A stretch of 64,000 bases of DNA, taken from contig NW_020170381.1 in the NCBI RefSeq assembly GCF_000524195.1, positions 3,056,401 to 3,120,400 on the forward strand. Direction: 5' to 3'. The position numbers were made by a program, and so were the translations under genes. The DNA comes from Echinococcus granulosus. Taxonomy: Eukaryota; Platyhelminthes; Cestoda; Cyclophyllidea; Taeniidae. Every line of letters starts with the position of its first letter. The first letter of the stretch is position 1. A model generated the notes under the pieces. It searched no databases, was not told the DNA's origin, and worked only from the letters and a program-made list of their open reading frames with translations. Shown one piece after another: positions 49,901 through 61,877 of the stretch.

Positions 49901-52704
49901 ATGGTCCATAAAGAGAAGTCTGATTCTTCAAGCAATACTTTAAAGTCATTTTGGGCTGGTGGATTTGGCGGAATATGTGCAGTTGCTGCTGGCTATCCAT
50001 TTGACACGATAAAAGTTCGTCTTCAAACAATGCCACACGTTGGGCCTGGTGAAACGCCAATATACCGTGGTGCTTTTGATTGCGCTGTCAAGACAATAGG
50101 AAAAGAGGGTATTGGTGGTCTGTACAAGGGGATGCTTTTACCATTACTGGGGGCAACTCCTTTGGCTGCCGTATTTTTTTCCGGTTTCAGCTTGGGAAAG
50201 GAACTTCTTGTACATGATGCAAAGAATATTCAGTAATTTTAATTCCTAATTAATATCTACGCAGAAAGAATGAAATATTTCTTGCGGGTATGCTATCTGG
50301 CGTATTCACCACCGCCTTAATGGCTCCGGGCGAGAGAGTTAAGTGTTTACTTCAGGTGCGCTACCCACTTTATGCATGTACGAATATTGGGTACTCTTTC
50401 CGTTATAGTATTCTAATTGCCGAGCAAATTCCCTTCCCATTTGACACTCCTTCTTAATTACAAATCGCTTGCACATAAATAATAGTCACATACGATACGG
50501 CTAAATGATAGGGTTTACGCTAACTATCGTGTATTTTGGACTACTAGGTTCAGAATCTTGGTTTGCATCCTAAGTACAACGGTCCTGTCGATGTTGTCAG
50601 GAGACTGTACCTTGAAGGTGGTGTTCGTAGCCTCTTCAAGGGTACTGCTGCTACACTCTTAAGAGGTGATTTCTGTTACTAGTTTTTCCTAATCCGACTC
50701 TGCTGTTTGGTTCCTGTAGATGTCCCAGCTTCAGGAGTGTTCTTCCTTAGTTATGAATGGATAAAAGAGCTAACGTCATCATCTGTTTTGTGAGTCAGTT
50801 TGTCTTGTTTAGATAGCATTTGGGACTGATATTTTTTAATCAACGGGTGTTTGCATTCACCTGTAGACTAAATTTTTCTTTATCCTAGAGCTGTTAACCG
50901 CCGCTATTATAAAATCTGTTTTTCCAACTAGATTTGGGAATTACAATTTGTATTTGCCAGTAGTGTTTCGTCGTTTGAGTGAAATTTATTACAATTATGG
51001 AATTTTCCGTTTTTCCCTATTCAAATATTTCCTTCCTGATAATATTAGCCCCTAGTTTCGGTATCATAACGTGGTTTTTCAAACATACGGATGCCGTACG
51101 TCTATGTTAGGCTTGCTCATCATTTACCTTCAGCTCATTCTTTGCTCGTTCTGTAGTTTAACGCTAATGAAGTCACACCCTTACCTTAATAATGACTATA
51201 GTGTGATGTACTAGTGTTTTTTTCCAAGTAGCATCACATCATGTTATTGTGGCGTGGAAGGCATGGTTCTGCGTGTATGTGTGGAGAGGCCATGTTGATT
51301 TCGCATGTTTTTAGATAATGCTAATCTCGATTCAATTTTAACCCATTCTTTGCACCTTTATTTTGATCCCAGAAAATCGAATCTTGGTGTTGCGCAGACT
51401 CTCTTCGCCGGAGGAATGGCCGGTGTTTTCAATTGGTTGGTCGCTATTCCACCGGACGTGCTCAAATCCCGACTTCAGATAGGTTGGTTTCTACCTAAAA
51501 TTTATCTAAATTGTACTTCATACTTGACGGCCACTGAATTTGTCATGCGCCTTTTTGTGCATTAGGAAGAAAAGGCGCTTACTGGTCTTTCTTACACATC
51601 TGCCATGTTTACGCGGCCCTTAAATGCATTTAAGCATGAACTAATTCTAAATATCTTCATTTAACATCTTTTCACAAATACATTTAGGTGCAATAAATTT
51701 GGTTCTTGAAGTTGCACACCCGTCTGCTGTATCAATGGCTGTACTGTTTAAGGTTTTCGTTTCTAGCTTTGAGGGTTCGGATAGGAAAAACTATTTGTAG
51801 TGAATTACCATTATGATCGTGTTTAAAGTAGGTAAACTTGCAAAGCCACGATCCTAGCCTTTTGCATTTTGCTTACCATTAGGAATTTAGCAGATGCATT
51901 TGTGTAAATTATGCTATTTTTAGGTTGTGTTTATGAGATAATAAATGCTATTTTGACAAGGCGACTTATTATTATGGTTTGGATACAAAGTTAATAATTT
52001 CCGGCCATAGTTCATTTCATGAGTTGTTTATTTTCATGTCTGGTCACTACATTTTACTTTCCGTCCAGCTCCTGAAGGCAAGTATCCCCAAGGTATACGG
52101 TCTGTTTTCAAGGAGCTGCTGACCAAGGAAGGTGTCTTCGCACTTTATAAGGGCGCAGCTCCTGTCATAATTCGCGCTTTCCCGGCTAACGCAGTAAGAT
52201 TATTTTCTCTCAACATTTCTTAATCTCCCCTTTGTACATGGCTCACAGTGTTAGAACCGCCCAAACTTTTCATTAAATGCGCAGCAATACGTTCACTTTT
52301 TTGCCCATCATGAGTAATTTCCCCTCACCTTGAATACCAGAAAGGATGATATAAGTTGATCAACTTATTTCCGTGGTGGTGTGTTTACTCGACTCCCACT
52401 TCGCTATGGCCACCATTAACACTCAGTCGTTTGAACTATCGCAATTTTCCCTCGTATACTCACCTATTCAAATACATTAATTCACTATCGCGAACATCTC
52501 CATTAGTTTAATCATTCCTCGACAGTTTACCTGTTTGCATATACATATGATTGCTCTTTCAGAATTTACCTTTGAAATAAAAGTCTATTTTTCCAGATTC
52601 AGTAGGAAATAAACGCCAGAATCCTCATTATATGGTGTGCTTCTTAATTTCAGGCCTGCCTTCTCGGTTACGAAGTAGCCTTGCGAGTCCTCAATTATCT
52701 CTAG
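49901..52704 (+). CDS. SLC25A20: Mitochondrial carnitine/acylcarnitine carrier, 7 exons
   Basis: Exons 49901-50232, 50265-50355, 50548-50665, 50720-50789, 51373-51482, 52069-52193 and 52654-52704 join in frame to 298 residues (human 301). The three mitochondrial-carrier repeats are complete, with signatures [21 protein letters not shown] and [10 protein letters not shown]. The segments [44 protein letters not shown] and [15 protein letters not shown] match the carnitine/acylcarnitine subtype. The protein exchanges acylcarnitine for carnitine across the inner mitochondrial membrane. A parasitic flatworm would be expected to use little beta-oxidation, so an intact gene is notable if that origin is right. 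Intron 1 is 32 bp and intron 3 is 54 bp. A CTAACTTAG acceptor ends one base before the ATG, suggesting trans-splicing or a 5' UTR intron. Confidence 0.94.
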
Positions 52705-53524
52705 GTTCCAAGGGATCGTTGTGTGCCTCTGTGTATAAGTAAAGTTTACCCCATGACTTGATCGTACTTTACTCATAGTGAATGCTGCGTTGTAAACATT
52801 ACCTCAGTGAACGTTTTGACTTCAACATATTCTTTTATGCGGTAAGTAGAAGTTTGCTGGCATCTGGTACGAATCGTGCGAGTAAGTTACTAGACAACAA
52901 TGGGAGCGATTCAAGGAACAACTTTTTTGTTGTGAATGAAAGCGTACTCAGCGAGTACAAGGCACCTTTAGAAAATCGGCCGATTACAAAGTGAAAGGGT
53001 TTCTTAGCTGAGATAAGTCTGTACACCTTGTTTTAGGAATTGCCTTTTTTGGACACGGGACCTCCACTTGCACTCGCATTAAAACACGGGGGGAGGCATT
53101 CGCGATTATTAGTCTATTCGTCCTTCCACCGTTATGTTGTCGTTGGGTCCCGTAAATGAGGTTGAAGTAGGCTGCGGTAGTGCGCGGCACCCCGGGCATA
53201 GCGTATTTGGGCTCATCGGCATGAGATCATCATTGTAGTCTCCTTGGAGTGACTTGAGCTGTTGGCACTAAGCTGCGCTTCAGTAAGCCGACTCCTAATA
53301 CTTGTTATTGCCAGAGGAGGAGGTGATGAGGAGAGTTTCTTCCGCGATTGCTTTTTCGGAAGCACGACAGTTATCAGGTGATTTACTCTATCAGGGTCGT
53401 GACGTTCGGTTTAGGTCGTTTCCTCTCATAATTCGCTAACACCAGATCGCACTCAAGAGTACTCCGGTAGACACAGATGCTTCATAGGTGATCATCCAAT
53501 GGGAACTAGGTTTTAAGTACCCAC
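52705..53524. other. Intergenic DNA after the carnitine carrier
   Basis: About 800 bp with no recognisable exon. No canonical poly(A) hexamer was noticed close to the carrier's stop codon. Confidence 0.4.
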
Positions 53525-53790
53525 TGTAGAGCCTCAGACTTCTCTGAACACGAGAGAAGACATAATACTTAGGCATAATACATACAGAGAAGGGTTTGGG
53601 GCCAGAAAGCCAGTCCGTCCGGCGGGGGTATTGCCCTGTACTTGTCATTGTAGGGTTCCGGGTCTTCACTGGGGCCGTAATAAGTCGAAAAAGCACATAT
53701 AAGCATACGAAAAACGCCCAGAGGTACTGGGAGGCTGCTGGCATAGCCCAAAGCCCATGTCATGAGGTGGGGAAAACCTGTGGGGACTGG
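53525..53790 (-). repeat. Tandem or nested LTR fragments
   Basis: On the minus strand, 53525-53650 carries the 3' half of the family LTR, ending AGGCTCTACA and including the AGAGAAGTCTGAGG block. A second, weaker match at about 53700-53790 repeats the middle blocks (GGGCTATGCCAGCAG-like) and a GGTTTTCCCC start. Two partial LTRs in the same orientation may reflect recombination or nested insertion. Boundaries are approximate. Confidence 0.45.
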
Positions 53791-54301
53791 AGTACACGTA
53801 CTCTAATTGAGGTCACCATAGACATCATTTCAGGAACGGCCTGCGTTATTAACTGAATCCTCAAGCCGTTAAAAGTATTGCACTTAGTGGGTAAGTGCGC
53901 TTGTGGGGCAAAGGAATCGTGTTTCTTCACATTTCTCTTAACTAGGAAGAGGGAAGTGAATTGAAGACTACCTTTCGCACATATATTGGCCAAAGGAGTT
54001 TCGCATAAAAGTTTAGTATTTTCAGGACACTTGATGTTGGTTTTATCATCTTTGTAGGTTCGTCTTAAAAATATCTTATGCCATATTTTCCATCTTGGCA
54101 TTTTAAAAAAGTAACTGAATTCATCCCAGAAAGGAACAATTAAGAGGTAGCTGCTTGAGGTTTACTTTCAAATCTCCAAGTGATACAGCAACAACTGTTT
54201 AAAATTCCAAAATTTAATGTCTTGTCAAATGATGCATTTATTTCATGTGACCTTTGAGGGTGGAAATTATTGGTCGTCGCTGTCTCACTTTGAATATCGT
54301 C

Positions 54302-55258
54302 ATGTCTGTTTTGAAGGTGTTGCGGCGCAAGCTCGAGTTCCTGGGCTACCCGTCACATGATACTTTTTCTGTACAGTGTAACTTGATTACTTTGTCTTGA
54401 TTTTTAGCCAATGTTGATGTTGCTAAACTCCTGGTTTGGCTAGAAGATAGAGTTATATGTTCTCTTCCAATTAGCGATCGTTTCAGAGATGTTGATTCCG
54501 AGATTTGGCCAAATTACATCGACTCGGTACGCTGAAGCGATTTTAGTAATGCAGAATCAGTATCTTAAGAAATTGGGGTGCCCATATGGGTTGAAAGAGC
54601 CCCGATGTATGGTGGACTGGCTCTTGAACCTTGGAATTGAAACGCAGACTGGGGACAAAGGTGAGTATCCAATATTGCGCCTATTTGTAGACGGAAATAG
54701 TGGTAATAAAAGTCGTGATACTTTTCCGGAGGGTGACGTTTTTGCTAATATCGACAGTAGGCTTCCTATTTTTCCTAAAGATATAAGCCGATGGTCCCCA
54801 ATTTAAGGAAGGTGTACGCAAACTTGCAGAGGTACTCAATGTACCGCAGCACCCAGATCCCAAACAAACCTTTCGAGTAACTGACTGGATTTGTGCTATT
54901 GTTTTAGGGTGTCTGTGTCCTGATTGAAAAAATGCTGTCAAAAGAAGCCTTAAAACGGGCTAGTGAGGAACACGGTGAAAAGGTGAACTGGGACAAATTC
55001 TCCCAGCCCTCTTGATCTTTTGAGTCCTATTTTATTACACGTCGCTTTCTTAAGGTTGAGTTATTGGAAATAGAAGACATATTTTTGGGGTTTGATGTCG
55101 ACGATCCAGCTTTACGACCCGCTGCTGTCGCTCTTCGCCTCTTACATGTTTCAGAACTGCGCAACTTGCAAGACCTAATAAACTTTGCGATCGTCAAGGT
55201 TCAGCAACTAACAGCGGACCCAAAGACTGATGAGAAGCTTGGCCAAGTTGGATTTTGA
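54302..55258 (+). CDS. RTRAF: RTRAF (hCLE/C14orf166/CGI-99) homologue, 7 exons
   Basis: Exons 54302-54377, 54408-54526, 54561-54660, 54691-54756, 54788-54876, 54908-54982 and 55055-55258 join in frame to 242 residues (human 244). Matching segments in order are LRRKLEFLGYP, LLVWLEDRVI, YLKKLGCPY with VDWLLNLGIE, FKEGVRKLAEVLNV, VLIEKMLSKEAL, FLGFDVDDPALRPAAVALRL and QLTADPKTDEKLGQVG. RTRAF is an alpha-helical RNA-binding protein. It belongs to the tRNA-splicing ligase complex with RTCB, DDX1 and FAM98, and also binds RNA polymerase II and cap-related complexes. The five first introns are 30, 34, 30, 31 and 31 bp, the sixth 72 bp, making this one of the most compact intron sets I know of. The start ATG is the first in frame; unlike its neighbours it has no adjacent splice acceptor. 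The gene ends 169 bp from the stop codon of the opposing TTC7 gene. Confidence 0.93.
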
Positions 55259-55291
55259 GTTCATTGTTTCAGTCATGCTCTGGTCAACACA

Positions 55292-55297
55292 TTTATT
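55292..55297 (-). terminator. Possible poly(A) signal of TTC7
   Basis: TTTATT on the plus strand reads AATAAA on the minus strand, about 130 bp past the TTC7 stop and only 33 bp from the RTRAF stop. If used, the TTC7 transcript would run up to or into RTRAF's last exon. Confidence 0.45.
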
Positions 55298-55427
55298 TTG
55301 CTTTGAGACATTCTCTATTTGAAAAAAAAAATCGTTTGCCATTTAGTGGAGGGAACTGAGAAGTCATTCATGTACATATCACAAATTGCGACAATTATGC
55401 TACTGTCACGGTCACAGAGTAAACTTC

Positions 55428-58400
55428 TCAACTGCAATGAACTCCGAGACGAAGAGTGTAGAACGGCTCCAGGGGTTCCGTTTGCTCCAACTCGATAGCA
55501 CTCAGGAATGCGGTCGTTGCAATAGTTTTGGACGCGGGGTCATTGGAGGTTTCACCACCAGATAGAACTTCCCCGAGGAGGCGCCAGACGCGAGAGTTCG
55601 TCGAGTCAACCGCCAGTGCGTCACGTAACGCCTGTTCAGCTAGGATATACTGTCCACTTTGTTTTAATGTGTTTGCCTATAATAGGTGGAACACCATTCG
55701 CTTGGGAGTTAGCATAACGGAAATGCCAAATGAAAGATCAGCCACCCACCAGGCTATAGAGAGATTTTATGTGCGATGGGTTAATTGCGATGGCGCTTTC
55801 ATACATCGTTCGCGCCTCCTCGAGTCTGCCTGTGGCCTCGAATATACGACCACGCTAAGTAAATAGACTAAAATTAACAACCTGGGCTGAGAAGAGTAAA
55901 TGTTAGCTGTCACTGCTCTAAGGGTGAGTGAAAGGTCACCCAGACGCGTTGTGTCAGCAGTATTTTGGCAAAAAAGGAGTTAGGGTATACATTAACAACG
56001 TAGGGTTACGTCCGTGTTCGCATAAAAATGTACAACCTCACTTACCAAGTATAGTAACTCGTGGTTTATTTGAGATAAGGAAACCGCCTCTGCTACGCAG
56101 TCTTGTGCATCTTCAATTCTCCCAGACTCTAAATAAAGCTCCGCTGAAATTAAACATTCCACTTATTTAAGTTTCCGACTTCGGGGGATGAGTTTTGCGG
56201 TTCTCTTGATGCATATTTACCAATGTTTCTAAGAGTATAATGTGGGAGACCCACCCATACAACCGAGGATTTTGGCAAGCAAAGCCTGAGGAGAGAAGTC
56301 CGCACCAACTGCTCCAAAGAAGGATGTGGTTTGGGGCTGCACGGGAGAGCCGTTTTGTGCAGCGCCGCTACCACTACCACCTGAGGCAAGCTCGGTGAGG
56401 ATCGTCTCCAGTCGGTTGGAGGGGAGAAGAGCGATATGTTCACAGTTCATGGTACCGTCACTCGTCATGTTACACTCTGTCTCCGAGGCGCAAAGATCCA
56501 GTGCCGAGTTCTCACTAGGAACCAGCGGTGCATCCCGCAAACATTCTAACCCCGTGCTTCTAGGAGGAAGAAATGAAAATATGCTGGAAAGTACCTGTAC
56601 ACATGCAGTCAGCGGCTCAATGCCATTTCTGGGTATGGGATCCAAAAACAGACAACTCGGGAGTTTGGATAGCTTTACAGGGGTTCGGAGGCCCATATGT
56701 TTTTCTAACAACGTGCCTATTTTACGATTCGCCATTAACTGCTTACTTGTACCAGACCAGTAGAAGCTTAACCCAAGACAGCGAACTCAGTTTCATTGTG
56801 CTGATCTTTGAACAGTGAAAAGCAATTTTTTGGTCCTTTAGCGAATAAAAGCTATCTGAGGTATTATATGCTTTCGTGTATCCTGCCAAAGTCCACCATG
56901 ACAGATGTTTCTGTGTTGAGAATCAGGAAACGGTTAACAAGTAGAGACAAATTTGGTTTAGACTAACGCGAGGGATGTATGAAGAATCTAGTGATTGTTC
57001 CTAAATTTGTCCTGCAAGATTTATGCGAGAAATGCGGACAGAAGGATAGCATACCCAGTTTCAAGTCGCTGACCCTGGAATTGTGGGAAGCAGTCGCACC
57101 AGGTGTCGATGAGGTGCATGTAGACCTTCAGTCCAGCCTCAGGACCGTGGAACTCGGCCTCCACTTTGGCAAGGGTAAAGAGAAGTGAGAAGTCATGCGG
57201 ACGGTCGGCGAGACCGCTATGGAGAGCCCTCACGGCTTGGTACAAATGTGCATGCCGTCCACCACCTAAGGAAACTGTGGTTGATGTGGAGTTAGTGGAG
57301 GAAGACAATGAGGCGGAGGCAGTGTGGAGGAGAGCCAAAAGACGGATCGTTTCAGGTTGCGTTGGTGCCAAGAGAATGGACCGCTGGCAAGCCTTCAATG
57401 CCTGCACGATTTTCCGCTTGATGGCCAGTTCTACCGCAAGATGATACCATGCTAGATAGTCCTCAGGATCCGATTTAGTCGCCCTGCAATACACATCAGG
57501 TGCGAATGATAAATCGTGCATGTGAAGTATAAGTACGTTGCAATGCAAGAAAACATACGCAGTGTACTCCTCAATGGCTTGTTGTTGCAGTTCGACTTTA
57601 CGTGGTAACATTTGACATTCCCTTGCAGAGATTGAATACCCCCAACCCAACATCAGATGGGACCTGGCACACAAATACGTGTCCTCTGCCTTGGAAGCGA
57701 TCTATAAGGAAACAAACGCGAATCTCCATACGCACATTAATTAGTGACAACTTTTCTTTCACCAATTCTCGAAATGGTGCAATGGAAATTCAAAAGTACA
57801 TTCCAATTTGGGCTCTACGTTTTTTTCGGAAAACTGCCCTTTTGCAAGACGCCGATTCATAAAGGAAATGAGCATACCTCAACCCCATTTTTGGCGAAGA
57901 AAATACCCTCTTCAATCAAATGAAGGCGGCCCAAACAAAGTGAGCTCGCAAGTAGGCAGATAGAAGGGTTGCTGGGATCAATCCGTTGACATTCTCGAAG
58001 AACTAAATAGGCTCGATAGTACTAAAAGCACAAAGAGCCAAGATAGTGACTGCAATCTAATTTGTTGATATGGCTCAAACCATCTACAAAAACTTGAACA
58101 TGATCTCACATTCACAACTATGGCAATGCTAGTGAATAACCGTGCGATTTACTAATGCGACAATTTGAGTGGAATATACACAGCTTATATCTGTCAATCT
58201 TTAATAAGCTGGTTATAATACGGGCAGAAGAGACATGAAAGTCTGAAGTTGTTCGCATTGGTGACAAAGAAAGTAGAATGAAATGAAGTCGACTCATAGA
58301 GGTTACCTTTTGAGAGGCTACCAATGAGAGAGCAAATTGATACCAGATTTGAAATTCTTGATAGGAGAACTTCAGCGCGCGTTCTAACGTCTAGGATAAG

Positions 58401-60760
58401 TTGAAAACGACCGATGAAGTAGGCAGCCAGCCATGTAAATGATTTTACACGACCGAAAGCAAATAAAAAAACCTCAGAGAACAAAATTTACAGATAATTT
58501 ATTTTTGTAATTCAGTGAATCGACCGCTAGCACAGTCTCCTTCTCGTGACCTAAGCTACAGTCATTGCATATCCAAATACACTCTGTGTAAAAATGAGTG
58601 TAAATAATGTATTGTAGTAACTAAGATTAAAACATGAACAAATTGGACCATATTAGATGAAGGATATTTCATCGTAGGACAGACTGAAAAATGTGATGCC
58701 ATTATAGTTAAATGAACACTTAAAGCATAATACCTTTGAAAGAAATGAGAAGTACCCCTTACGAACAAGAGCGATGGCTAACAGGTCGTAGATGACGATG
58801 GTTTCATTTACGGTCTTAATTCTTTCCTCAGCCAAATCAGAAGATCGATTCAGAATCACATCTTGACTAGCCTAAATGAGTAAATAATCGTGATGAACTG
58901 GAATATTCTGTCACAAATTACAGCAGCCTAAGCTGCTGTCACCACACTAAGAGCCCGTAAAAACCAAAGTAAGTTCAAAAAACAATGTAACGCTGTATTA
59001 ACTCTAAAGCAAATCTTTGAGTGAAATCCTTTGCTTAAGCAAGAACTTACGATATACTCGGAAATAAGAAGCATCAGAATAGCCTCCTGCAGCTGATCAT
59101 CCGGGACATAAGCATCTGCCGGATAGCAACGAGGTTTACCATTCTATAAAATAAGTCCAAACATGCTCATTAACTCAAAGAAAGTTATTGCCTTAGAGGC
59201 ATAAAATACGATACTCAAAATTCATTTAGGTAGTTTTGAAATCAGATACTAAATTTACCAAGTCGCGTTCGGACGAGGCTATATATTTGTAGTATTTTCC
59301 GGTGCACACGACACGCAGAAGAAGTTCGGCCAGTTGACGTGCCAAAGACTGACGAAGTGACTTTGTTGACGGTGTCTCCACGTAGCGCAAAAGGGAACGA
59401 AATTTCTGTACCGCCTCAGTCATGTCACTGAGTGAATGGGGAAATGGAAATGATACTATAAAAGTCCAGTTGAATAAAAGAACATACGATGGGTAGAAGT
59501 GCCGCCGAAGGGAGACTTACTTTTGCTGAAGCGACCCAACAACCTGTCTCTTGATAGCGGTATCTACCGATTTTGGCAAACCGATGGGCTGAAGGCTCTC
59601 GGGCAGGGTCGGTTCCACCTCCTGCAGGTAGCGGATGCACACGCTACCAGCCAACTCGTAGAGCTCGTAAATCTCATCACTGACACCTTCATCTGATTCG
59701 AGGTTCGGTCGAGTGGAGAGCAGCCGTTCCTTGGAGATTCCTACAAATCAACGAAAGTCACATAAACTATCCAGTGTACCAAAGTGCTAGGAAATTAAGT
59801 GAAAAGAAAACCACATAAAATGACGTTCCAAAATATTGTCGGAATCGCAAATATTCAGAAAGGCAGCTCAAAGGAAGCCTTTGGAAACGAGAACAATTAG
59901 CGTGACGATTGTGTGACAGACCACACTGCCATTCACTGCCAACATCCTAGGTATAGTTGTTTAATCCCAGATAAAGTGCTCCAAACGTAAAATGCGACAG
60001 ATAAAATACGACTAAAAGGAATCTATTCAAGCAACAATATTGGGAATCTTACTTATATCTTGATCACAATTTATGGACATTGAAGAAATTAACAAAACTA
60101 GACTCGCCACATAATAAAAAAATACGAATTAATAATAACCAAGCTATGCTACCTATGAATAAATTTATAAAGTAGCGCACGAATTTTTCCCACCATAAGA
60201 CTAGTTTAATGGGAAACAACCAATTCCACCCACAAGATCAGAAATTTAAAAATAGGAAATGTTGCTAAAAAAACAAGACAGCGAGAAAGGTTGGGTAAAG
60301 TGAGAAGCTTTGGGGAATCAAGCTCACCAAGCATGGCGAATCCCTCCGACAGGAGGCAAGCAAACCGCGATGCATAGGAATCGATCCGCACCTTTTTAAG
60401 GTCAATGCCACCGGTTGTTAGCAGTTCGACGACCTTCGCATAGTGGTCCTGAATAAATGCTATCTTCGCTTTTAAAATTGTCGCCTCATATCTGTATTGA
60501 TCATCAGCGTTCCGTAGAGCGGCTTCAACGGCCGCCTCCACGGCCTTGAAATCGATGGCATAGGTGCACTCCTTTTCAGAAAGAATGAGGCGGCTCTCGC
60601 AAAATACCAGATTGTAGAGACAGACATTCAAGCCACTACGCTCGCCTTTGAATGCACAGACCAGCTCAAGAGCCTTGTTAAAATTACCCTCGGCACGATG
60701 CTTTTCAATCTCGAGCTCAAGTCGTGACTTTCGAGACCTAGATGCGCGCGAAACATACAT
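55428..60760 (-). CDS. TTC7: Tetratricopeptide repeat protein 7 (TTC7), 13 exons
   Basis: Exons in gene order: 60760-60328, 59740-59521, 59427-59259, 59143-59051, 58871-58734, 58390-58307, 58021-57878, 57701-57559, 57483-57055, 56559-56255, 56143-56046, 55854-55750 and 55676-55428. All phases match and give 869 residues (human TTC7B 843). Diagnostic stretches are SRLELEIEKHRAEGN at the N terminus, FRSLLRYVETPSTKSLRQSL, QEAILMLLISEY, VIYDLLAIALVRKG, LERALKFSYQEFQIWYQFAL, LGRLHLIEEG and EARTMYESAIAINPSHIKSL. The protein is a superhelix of TPR motifs. In animals it links EFR3 to phosphatidylinositol 4-kinase III alpha at the plasma membrane and so controls PI4P supply. Exon 10 encodes a Gly/Ser-rich linker of lineage-specific look. 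A TTTTTGCAG acceptor ends two bases before the ATG. Exon-9 and exon-10 ends are the least conserved. Confidence 0.92.
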
Positions 60761-60762
60761 GT

Positions 60763-60780
60763 CTGCAAAAATTGGATAAA
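60763..60780 (-). other. Splice acceptor two bases upstream of the TTC7 start codon
   Basis: Read on the minus strand, a T-rich tract ending in GCAG is followed by AC and then the ATG. An acceptor this close to the first codon implies either a 5' UTR intron or addition of a spliced leader. No upstream coding exon is needed, since the homology begins at this ATG. Confidence 0.55.
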
Positions 60781-60784
60781 GCTC

Positions 60785-61870
60785 TCATGAGATTATTTTC
60801 AAAGACAGAAGTGTAGAAATCAAGATTTCACCGCATCAAGAAAACAGTGCTGGCAGTCAAGGCAAATAATCCATGCAATATATTCACCCACGAGCTTTGC
60901 ATGATTATGAAGAATTATCAAACTAATTCCAAAACACTTATACACAAAGAAGTTTCCAACAGTCTTATAAGGAGGAATATGAAGTTGTGTGACCACTTAG
61001 TAGGCAAAAATGGCATTTTTTGCAGTCATAGCTCTATATGGCAATGCATTTCTTTACAAATGAGTTTTAGGACCTACAATGGATCACACGAACTTGCAAT
61101 GCATGAACAGTATTATGGGAAAATCACAGCAAGCTTCGGTTTCACTTACATTGCACAGAGATATTCAAAACTGGGACACTTGAGCGCAAAATCGCTAAGT
61201 ATACTGACTCTAAAGCCACAAAATACAACAAAGCAAAAGCTACAGGCATGTCAATCGTGCGTTAAAAATATTTTTGACAAGTAACCGGGTCCAAGAAAAT
61301 ATGGGCACAGGGTTTAGATCCACCAAATCCCTACTTTTACCTACGATGTGTTCTTTGCTGCAAATATGAGCAAAATAATCTCAAAAATTCCGGAAGGTAA
61401 TTACAAGACTACCACACTTCTACACACCCAATCAATTAACCCGCCGAAAGCCTCGTACTAGGCGTTTTTTTTAAAAGGAATAGATTCCAAGTCGTCAAAA
61501 TGATAACACTTTAACTGTCGGATATTATTTTGCCTATCTTTCCCTAATACTATATGTCCAAACCTCTATCTTTTACCGTTAAACTTTTCCAATATCACGT
61601 AAAGCACGATCTCTCTGTCTTCTCTCCTTTGGCCTTTACATGCTTTGACCAAACAGGTTAATTCGATGATGACATGTTTATTGTTCAGGGTTAATGAGAA
61701 TTTGCACAAGTTAGGGAGACTAAGGGCACTGAACTCTTCTCAGCCTTGAGGAATTCTGACGACTCTTCCATCACGAGGTTACAGTTGCTTATCCACTTCT
61801 CGCCTCAAAGGCGCATCTAAACAACACGAGTATCACATAGGCCCTCATCTTTTCAAGCTTTGCATCTAGC
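60785..61870. other. Upstream region of TTC7, no gene seen
   Basis: About 1.1 kb of AT-rich DNA. A 145-codon plus-strand frame at 60847-61284 lacks any recognisable domain and is probably chance. Confidence 0.4.
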
Positions 61871-61877
61871 GCTTTCC

